A model generated the notes under the pieces. The model did no database searches. It was not told the DNA's origin and was given only the letters and a program-made list of their open reading frames with translations. A stretch of DNA of 17,813 nucleotides from an uncultured Collinsella sp. (lineage in GTDB: Bacteria; Actinomycetota; Coriobacteriia; Coriobacteriales; Coriobacteriaceae), in the NCBI GenBank assembly GCA_900544995.1, contig UQXC01000040.1, forward strand, positions 1-17,813, in the 5' to 3' direction. The translations under genes were made by a program, and so were the position numbers. Positions 12,841 through 17,813 of this stretch are shown in pieces (position 1 is the stretch's first letter; each line of letters starts with the position of its first letter).

Positions 12841-15291
12841 ATGCTGCAAAAAATCCAACGCTTTGGCGGGGCAATGTTCGCTCCCGCCATGCTGTTTTCT
12901 ATATCGGGCCTCATGGTCGGCGTCTCCGCTCTCGCAACGACTGCGGACATCGTCGGCGATCTAGCCGTATACGGAACCCCTTGGTACGTTTTTTGGGCCA
13001 TCATCCAGCGCGGCTCATGGACGGTCTTTAAACGCCTCCCGCTCCTTTTTGCCGTAGCGCTGCCTATCGGTCTTGCCCAAAAGCAACCGGCACGCTGCTG
13101 CCTCGAGGCACTCGTGGCCTATTTTGCCTATTGCTTCTTTTTGAGCGAGATCATTAAGCTGAGCGGAGACAACCTTGGGCTTAAGTACCCGTCATCTTTG
13201 ACCCCCGCCAACGGTATCACCGTCATCGACGGCATCAAGACGCTCGACACCGGCATTATCGGCCCGCTGGTGGTATCGGCAACCGTCGTCGCCATCCATG
13301 ACCGCTTCTACGATGCCAAGGTTCCCGATTGGCGCGGCACCTTCTCGGGCTCCTCGCTGGTCTACCTCATCAGCTTTTTTGCCGTGTTTGCCCTTGCCGC
13401 TATCTCGGCCGCCATCGTGCCCTCCGTATACGCAATGACCGAAACGCTGCGCCATGCACTTACGAGCGTCGGCCCCTTTGGCGTGGGCATCTTTGTGTTT
13501 TTGGAGCGAGCGCTCGAGCCCATGGGGCTGCACCACCTGCTCTACATGCCGATCTACTACGACAACCTGGTCATTAACGACGGCATCTACGCCACGTGGA
13601 GCAGCTTGCTCCCCATCCTCTCCCATAGCACGCGCCCCCTTAATGAACTTGCGCCGTGGGCCGGTTTTACCGCCACCGGCTGGGTCAAGCTCTTTGGCCT
13701 TCCTGCCATCGCAGCCGCGTTCTACTCCACCGCAAAACCAGAGCGCCGCGCCGGCCTCAGGGTCATCCTTGTTCCCGCCATCATCGCCTCGGTGGTTTGC
13801 GGCGTTACCGAGCCACTCGAGTTTCTCTTTATGTTCACCCACCCCGGGCTCTTTTTTCTCTATGCCGTCTTATCGTCTTGCCTTGCCACAACCATGAATC
13901 TCTTTGGCATCGTCGGCATCTTCTCGGGCGGCCTCATGGAGATGGCAGCCTTCAACTTTATTCCGCTCATGCGCACGCATGCCGGTGCCTATCTTTTGGC
14001 GCTCGGTATCGGCCTTGCCTTTAGCCTCATCTTTTTTGTTAGTTTTCGAGCACTCATCTTGATCTATGACCTTAAGACGCCGGGCCGCGAGGATCATGTC
14101 GCCAATCGCGCGGCAATCGATCGTTTAACGGAAAGCGACTTTGCCAAAGAGCAATCTCCCAATGACGAGGTCAATAGTCGATCCGATCAAGATCATATCC
14201 TCGCTGAGCGGGTAATTCAGCTTTTAGGTGGTGTTGGCAATATTGTGGGCGCAACCAACTGTGCCACGCGCCTGCGCGTCGAGGTCGCAGACCCTTCCAT
14301 CGTTGCAGATAACGCGTCGTTTGTCGCGGTGGGCGCCAAGGGCCTCATCATTACGGGCAAGACCGCCCAGGTGATCATCGGCATCTCCGTTCCCCGCGTT
14401 AAAGAGCATTTTGACCAGATCATGGGCCTCGAGCCGGGATTTGTGCCCACCACCTCGGCCTCCCCTGCCGCCAGCGCAGCCCATAAGCGCAGCGATATCT
14501 GCTTCTTCGATATCGACGGAACGCTCGCCTGGCAAGACCCTCGAGCGGCACAAGAGCTTCCCGAGAGCGAGCGTGACCTGTCCCCCTATCCCAACGAGGC
14601 GGTCTCGCAGGCCATCCGCGATTTCGTTGCAAATGGCAACATGGCCTTTATCTGCACAGGACGCACCCTCAGCTGCATCCACCCCAAACTTCTTGAGCTG
14701 CCCTGGACCGGCATCGTCTGTCTTGCGGGCGGTTACGCCGAGATCAACGGACACGCAATTCGCGATCTGTCGATGACGCCCGGCATGCTGCAGCGCCTTG
14801 CCCCCTATCTTGAGCAATCGGGCGAGGTCATCCGCTTTGAGGGCCTCAACGGCGTCGTGCGCATGAGTGCCGATGCCCCCGATGCTCCCGGATATGCGCG
14901 CACCCTGGGCGACGCAGTCACGCAGCTGCAACATTACAGTGTCTACAAGATCTTGATGTCTACATCGCTCGCCAACCACATCGCTCAAGATAAGACACTT
15001 GAGCCGCTGCTGTGCTTTAACGAGCTCGAACTCGAGGTAACCGAAATCTCGCCCCGCGAATGCACGAAGCGCGGGGGCATCCAGTCTGTACTCGACGCCC
15101 TCGACCCCCACCACGGAACCGTATACGGCATTGGCGACGCCAGCAATGACGTCTCGCTGATGAACGCCGTCGATGTCGGTATCGCCATGGGCAATGCGCC
15201 GGACTATCTTAAAAAGCGCGCCGACTACATCACCGACTCGGTCGACAAAGATGGCGTCGTCAAGGCGCTCGAGCACTTTAGGCTTATATAA
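12841..15291 (+). CDS. Maltose/alpha-glucoside PTS EIICB fused to a HAD phosphatase domain
   Basis: An 816-aa fusion. Residues 1-420 or so are a membrane EIIC of the MalP/GlvC family: the start MLQKIQRFGGAMFAPAMLF closely matches Bacillus MalP, and the sugar-site motif VTEPLEF is at 322-328. Residues about 450-525 are an EIIB domain with phosphocysteine Cys474 in GATNCATRLR. A linker (about 526-550) leads to a Cof-like HAD hydrolase (551-816) with every catalytic motif: DIDGT (Asp557, Asp559), Thr606 in CTGR, Lys743, and GIGDASND (Asp766, Asp770). EIIC and EIIB import and phosphorylate the sugar using an EIIA encoded elsewhere. The HAD part may then remove that phosphate, giving free maltose to MalQ; this is inference. 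Related EIICBs usually end after EIIB and work with a 6-phospho-alpha-glucosidase, absent here. GGAAGG lies six nt before the ATG. Confidence 0.93.
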   Translation: MLQKIQRFGGAMFAPAMLFSISGLMVGVSALATTADIVGDLAVYGTPWYVFWAIIQRGSWTVFKRLPLLFAVALPIGLAQKQPARCCLEALVAYFAYCFFLSEIIKLSGDNLGLKYPSSLTPANGITVIDGIKTLDTGIIGPLVVSATVVAIHDRFYDAKVPDWRGTFSGSSLVYLISFFAVFALAAISAAIVPSVYAMTETLRHALTSVGPFGVGIFVFLERALEPMGLHHLLYMPIYYDNLVINDGIYATWSSLLPILSHSTRPLNELAPWAGFTATGWVKLFGLPAIAAAFYSTAKPERRAGLRVILVPAIIASVVCGVTEPLEFLFMFTHPGLFFLYAVLSSCLATTMNLFGIVGIFSGGLMEMAAFNFIPLMRTHAGAYLLALGIGLAFSLIFFVSFRALILIYDLKTPGREDHVANRAAIDRLTESDFAKEQSPNDEVNSRSDQDHILAERVIQLLGGVGNIVGATNCATRLRVEVADPSIVADNASFVAVGAKGLIITGKTAQVIIGISVPRVKEHFDQIMGLEPGFVPTTSASPAASAAHKRSDICFFDIDGTLAWQDPRAAQELPESERDLSPYPNEAVSQAIRDFVANGNMAFICTGRTLSCIHPKLLELPWTGIVCLAGGYAEINGHAIRDLSMTPGMLQRLAPYLEQSGEVIRFEGLNGVVRMSADAPDAPGYARTLGDAVTQLQHYSVYKILMSTSLANHIAQDKTLEPLLCFNELELEVTEISPRECTKRGGIQSVLDALDPHHGTVYGIGDASNDVSLMNAVDVGIAMGNAPDYLKKRADYITDSVDKDGVVKALEHFRLI

Positions 15292-15404
15292 GCAGCCGGC
15301 ACGCGCACGCGTCCCGTTTCCCCAAATCGCCAAAACAGACGCGCCGGCAACTCCAATGTGGCAATATGGTATCTGCACATCACAACGATGCAAACTAAGA
15401 AAGA

Positions 15405-16430
15405 ATGCGAGAACCCGTGTCCAGTCCGTTTACCAGCTTTTTAGCCCAGCACTTTGACCAGATCAACGACTATCTGGCCACGTTCTTTGACGGACAGGCG
15501 ACCTCTGCCGATATCGAGCGCTACCTGTATACCCCGCTCTCGGCTTTTACGGCCAACGCCGGCAAGCGCCACCGCCCGCTTATCTGTATGCTCGCCGCAA
15601 CCGCAGTGGGCGGTAGCTTTGAGAGCGCCCGCAGCGCCGCGGCAGCCATCGAGCATTTCCAGTCGGGCGCGCTGATCCACGACGACATCGCCGACAACGG
15701 ACAACTTCGTCGAGGCAAGCCCTGCATGCACCTTACCGAGGGCACGGGCCTTGCCATCAATTGTGGCGACCTGGCGCTCACCATGGTCACCAAGACGGTT
15801 CTCGACGACCCCACGCTGGAGTCCGACGTGAAGCTGCGTGTGCTCCACGAGCTTACCGAGATGATCGTCCGCACCATCGAGGGTCAAGCGCTCGACCTGG
15901 GTTGGGTCCGTGACGGGCGCTTTGATATCTCGGTTGATGACTACCTGGACATGGCGACGCACAAGACCGCGTTTTACAGCGGAGCCACGCCGCTTGCTGC
16001 CGGAGCCATTATCGGCGGCGGCAGCGATGAGCAAATCGAAGCGCTGCGCGCCTTTGGCCTGCACACGGGCCTCGCCTTTCAGATTCAGGACGACCTGCTC
16101 AACCTTGTCGGCACTAAGGAAGCCGCCAACAAGGACTTCCGCACCGATATCACCGAGGGCAAGCGCACGCTTGTCGCCGTACACGCCCTCTCTGATGAGC
16201 GCTATCACGACGAGGTCGAGGGCATTCTTTCCTCGGGTACCGAGGACCCCGCACAGCTCGCGCGCGCCGTGGAGATCTTTCAGCAGACCGGCTCCATCGA
16301 ATATGCTCACGCCTACGCGCTGGACCTGACCGCAAAAGCCAAAGCTGCCATCGAGGACGTTGAGCTTGACCCGCACGCACGCGAGCTGCTCCTCTCCATG
16401 GCAGATTTCTTTGTGGAGCGCCTCAACTAG
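15405..16430 (+). CDS. Trans-isoprenyl (polyprenyl) diphosphate synthase
   Basis: A 341-aa cytoplasmic prenyltransferase that joins isopentenyl diphosphate to an allylic primer. It shows the GKRHRP basic motif, the first Asp-rich motif DDIAD (93-97) followed by LRRGKP, an FQIQDD segment and the second Asp-rich motif DDLLN (229-233), with Asn in place of the usual last Asp. The family makes FPP, GGPP or longer chains for menaquinone or undecaprenyl carriers. The residues before DDIAD (HFQSGALIH) are small or non-aromatic, hinting at a product longer than FPP, but chain length cannot be fixed from sequence. The ribosome site is weak (AAGAAAG just before ATG 15405); GTG 15417 is an alternative. 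The 113-nt upstream gap shows no clear terminator for the PTS gene. Confidence 0.9.
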   Translation: MREPVSSPFTSFLAQHFDQINDYLATFFDGQATSADIERYLYTPLSAFTANAGKRHRPLICMLAATAVGGSFESARSAAAAIEHFQSGALIHDDIADNGQLRRGKPCMHLTEGTGLAINCGDLALTMVTKTVLDDPTLESDVKLRVLHELTEMIVRTIEGQALDLGWVRDGRFDISVDDYLDMATHKTAFYSGATPLAAGAIIGGGSDEQIEALRAFGLHTGLAFQIQDDLLNLVGTKEAANKDFRTDITEGKRTLVAVHALSDERYHDEVEGILSSGTEDPAQLARAVEIFQQTGSIEYAHAYALDLTAKAKAAIEDVELDPHARELLLSMADFFVERLN

Positions 16431-16569
16431 CGGGGGTCATAAAACCTGTGGGCAGCGCGTTTGGGTACAAGTTGCTACACTGTTGAGTGCATGTTTATGC
16501 ATTGTCTCGCGTTGTCTTTCCGACACGCGCTCAAAATAGTACGAATGGTACGCCGAAAGGGGTTCGTTC

Positions 16570-17475
16570 ATGGAACCTATTATCACGGGCATGCAGGGAG
16601 CAGCCGTCGAGGATGTTCAGTCCCGTCTTCTGCAGCTCGGTTACACCATCGATGCCGACGAGGTCGCCGACAAGCGCTTTGGCACCACCACCGAGCAGGC
16701 CGTTGGCACGTTTAGGCTTGATAGCGGCCTTGCGGCCGGTTACGCCGTCGATATCCCCTGTTGGAGCGCCCTTGTAGACGCTTCGTACAAGCTGGGCGAC
16801 CGCACGCTCTACCTTCGCATGCCCAATTTTCACGGCGCCGACGTAAAGGCCTTGCAGCGTGCTCTCAACGTTTTGGGCTTTGCCTGTGGCGAAGACGACG
16901 GCTACTTTGGTCCGCATACCGAGGCCGCACTGCAGCAGTTCCAGGAAAATGTCGGCCTGTTTGCCGACGGTATGGCCTTCCAGGACACCTACGCCTACAT
17001 CAACCGCCTGCACCATGTGTGGGAGGGCAAGCCCTCGGTCACCGAAGCCGAGTCCCGCATCGGTTTTGCTCGCGCCGCCAACGTGCTCGAGCGTTTCCAG
17101 ATTGCCGTTATCGGCGAGGACCCCATCGCACGCAGCGTTGCGTCGCGCATGTGGAATATCGCCACGGCAACGACCGACAACAGCGGCATGATGCTCTGCG
17201 ACTCCGAGGTCCCAACCGACGTTGACCTGGTGCTCGAGATCGCAAGCGACGAGCTGCCCGCCGACGCCGCACCGCGTGCAGCGATTGCCCTCGCCGAGTG
17301 CCACAACCTGGCCCAGCGCATCCGCACTGCCAATGTTGCCGCGCAGCAGAAGCCGGCACGCATTCGCATCGAGCTCACGGGCATGACGCGCTACAACGGC
17401 ACCTTCACGGCCAGCGACGCGCAGACACTCGCCGTACGCCTGCTCGATGGCGTTTGCGATGCCCTCGCAGATTAG
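16570..17475 (+). CDS. CwlM-like cytoplasmic protein: two PG-binding domains and a degenerate amidase domain
   Basis: A 301-aa protein starting directly in a peptidoglycan-binding fold (residues about 1-70), with no signal peptide or membrane segment. A second such domain (about 75-140) contains ASYKLGDRTLY, then ADVKALQRALNVLGF, DGYFG and QENVGLFADG. This closely follows the same region of mycobacterial CwlM, which binds MurA and lipid II flippase partners and regulates wall synthesis rather than cutting the wall. Residues about 165-301 sit where CwlM has its amidase domain and keep faint similarity (SVASRM, NLAQRI, RIELTGMTRYNG, the final helix), but no zinc-binding DPGHGG or partner His/Glu motifs are seen, so an inactive domain is likely. 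GAAAGGGG seven nt before the ATG sets the start. The assignment rests on remembered similarity. Confidence 0.75.
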   Translation: MEPIITGMQGAAVEDVQSRLLQLGYTIDADEVADKRFGTTTEQAVGTFRLDSGLAAGYAVDIPCWSALVDASYKLGDRTLYLRMPNFHGADVKALQRALNVLGFACGEDDGYFGPHTEAALQQFQENVGLFADGMAFQDTYAYINRLHHVWEGKPSVTEAESRIGFARAANVLERFQIAVIGEDPIARSVASRMWNIATATTDNSGMMLCDSEVPTDVDLVLEIASDELPADAAPRAAIALAECHNLAQRIRTANVAAQQKPARIRIELTGMTRYNGTFTASDAQTLAVRLLDGVCDALAD

Positions 17476-17482
17476 GTAAACT
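17454..17482 (+). promoter_or_regulatory. Possible tRNA-Gln promoter
   Basis: TTGCGA (17454-17459), 17 nt and TAAACT (17477-17482), overlapping the end of the CwlM-like gene. A small hairpin (GTTGC with GCAAC, about 17489-17504) lies in the leader that would be trimmed off. Read-through from the upstream gene is also possible. Confidence 0.4.
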
Positions 17483-17513
17483 AAACGAGTTGCTTTTGGG
17501 CAACACCACACAT

Positions 17514-17588
17514 TGGGACGTAGTTCAACGGTAGAACTCCGGTTTTTGGTGCCGGCTGTTGGGGGTTCGAATCCCTCCGTCCCAGCCA
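17514..17588 (+). tRNA. tRNA-Gln (anticodon TTG)
   Basis: A full cloverleaf can be drawn. The acceptor stem is TGGGACG (17514-17520) with CGTCCCA (17578-17584). The D-stem is GTTC/GAAC with loop AACGGTA. The anticodon stem CCGGT/GCCGG has loop TTTTGGT, so the anticodon is TTG at 17546-17548, reading CAA. A 5-nt variable loop is followed by a T-arm with TTCGAAT. Discriminator G17585 and an encoded CCA (17586-17588) end it. Confidence 0.96.
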
Positions 17589-17597
17589 TTAAAATTG

Positions 17598-17634
17598 AGC
17601 GCCCTGAGCCCATAACGGCCCAGGGCGCTTTCTT
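17598..17634 (+). terminator. Terminator of tRNA-Gln
   Basis: A 9-bp stem (AGCGCCCTG 17598-17606 with CAGGGCGCT 17621-17629) with an inner GCC/GGC stem, followed by TTTCTT, ten nt after the CCA end. Confidence 0.85.
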
Positions 17635-17643
17635 GTGGGCAAG

Positions 17644-17660
17644 CGGAGGGATTCGAACCC
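17644..17660 (-). repeat. Inverted 17-nt copy of the tRNA-Gln T-arm
   Basis: On the minus strand this reads GGGTTCGAATCCCTCCG, identical to 17563-17579 of tRNA-Gln and in inverted orientation 81 nt away. It has no matching 5' tRNA half on the minus strand within about 100 nt, so it is not an intact tRNA. It may be a remnant of a lost tRNA or of an integration event. Confidence 0.6.
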
Positions 17661-17687
17661 GCCAGGGTGTGGAGCTGAGGAAACGCG

Positions 17688-17723
17688 AAGGCGCCCCAAG
17701 CCCATTAGGACCAAGAGCGCCTT
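17688..17723. other. Weak hairpin at the window edge
   Basis: AAGGCGC (17688-17694) pairs with GCGCCTT (17717-17723) across a 22-nt loop. No clear T-run follows on either strand. From 17661 to 17813 I see no convincing gene; this could be an end-of-transcript structure for something beyond the window. Confidence 0.3.
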
Positions 17724-17813
17724 ACATCTTGAAATATCAGCCCAATTCCGAAAAGCGAGCCGCCTGCGACAACCAAGTAGCCGTAGGCCCCGGGAGAGCG
17801 GGGACACCGGCTT

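Noticed and set aside
14224..15393. Minus-strand open frame of 389 codons opposite the HAD part of the PTS fusion
   Set aside because: Shadow. The plus strand keeps every HAD motif in one frame with the EIIB domain, so it is the real coding strand.
16531..17613. Minus-strand open frame of 360 codons spanning the CwlM-like gene and the tRNA
   Set aside because: It crosses the tRNA gene and has no family features. The opposite strand encodes the peptidoglycan-binding domains with a good ribosome site.
17637..17720. A second, minus-strand tRNA ending near 17637
   Set aside because: Only the T-arm-like segment is present. No matching acceptor 5' strand, D-arm or anticodon arm could be found upstream on that strand, and the T-stem has a mismatch.

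Overview
The window is GC-rich and densely coded. Its gene content (a coiled-coil NlpC/P60 wall hydrolase, a CwlM-type regulator, Tat-type lipoprotein signals, maltodextrin genes) fits a high-GC Gram-positive gut actinobacterium of the Coriobacteriia, most likely Collinsella or a close relative. That placement comes from recognising protein families, not from a search.

Layout. 1-1312 (minus): an exported coiled-coil NlpC/P60-type cell wall hydrolase with its terminator and a probable promoter. 1579-2640 (plus): galE, ending in a strong terminator. 2748-6823 (plus): malQ and glgP, with a putative operator at the malQ promoter and a terminator after glgP. 6864-7079: a non-coding array of six 15-nt arms in alternating orientation at a 40/41-nt period. 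7108-11585 (minus): a carbohydrate ABC importer operon (lipoprotein, two permeases, MsmK-type ATPase) with perfect hairpins in two of its gene junctions. 11799-12611 (minus): a TreR-like GntR/UTRA repressor with its terminator. 12841-15291 (plus): a maltose/alpha-glucoside PTS EIICB fused to a HAD phosphatase domain. 15405-17475 (plus): a trans-isoprenyl diphosphate synthase and a CwlM-like protein. 17514-17588: tRNA-Gln(TTG), its terminator, and a short inverted copy of its T-arm.

How the genes fit together. The middle 10 kb reads as one alpha-glucan locus. Five copies of a palindrome close to TTGTTTAAACAA lie at the probable promoters of malQ, the ABC operon (two copies), the repressor gene and the PTS gene. 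This resembles the operator known for TreR-type GntR repressors. Sugar could enter through the ABC importer (unphosphorylated) or through the PTS fusion (phosphorylated). The fused HAD domain keeps all its catalytic residues and could remove the phosphate, giving free maltose or a similar glucoside to MalQ and GlgP, which make glucose and glucose-1-phosphate. No 6-phospho-alpha-glucosidase is present in the window. The fusion, the shared operators and the alternating-repeat array are the most interesting points.
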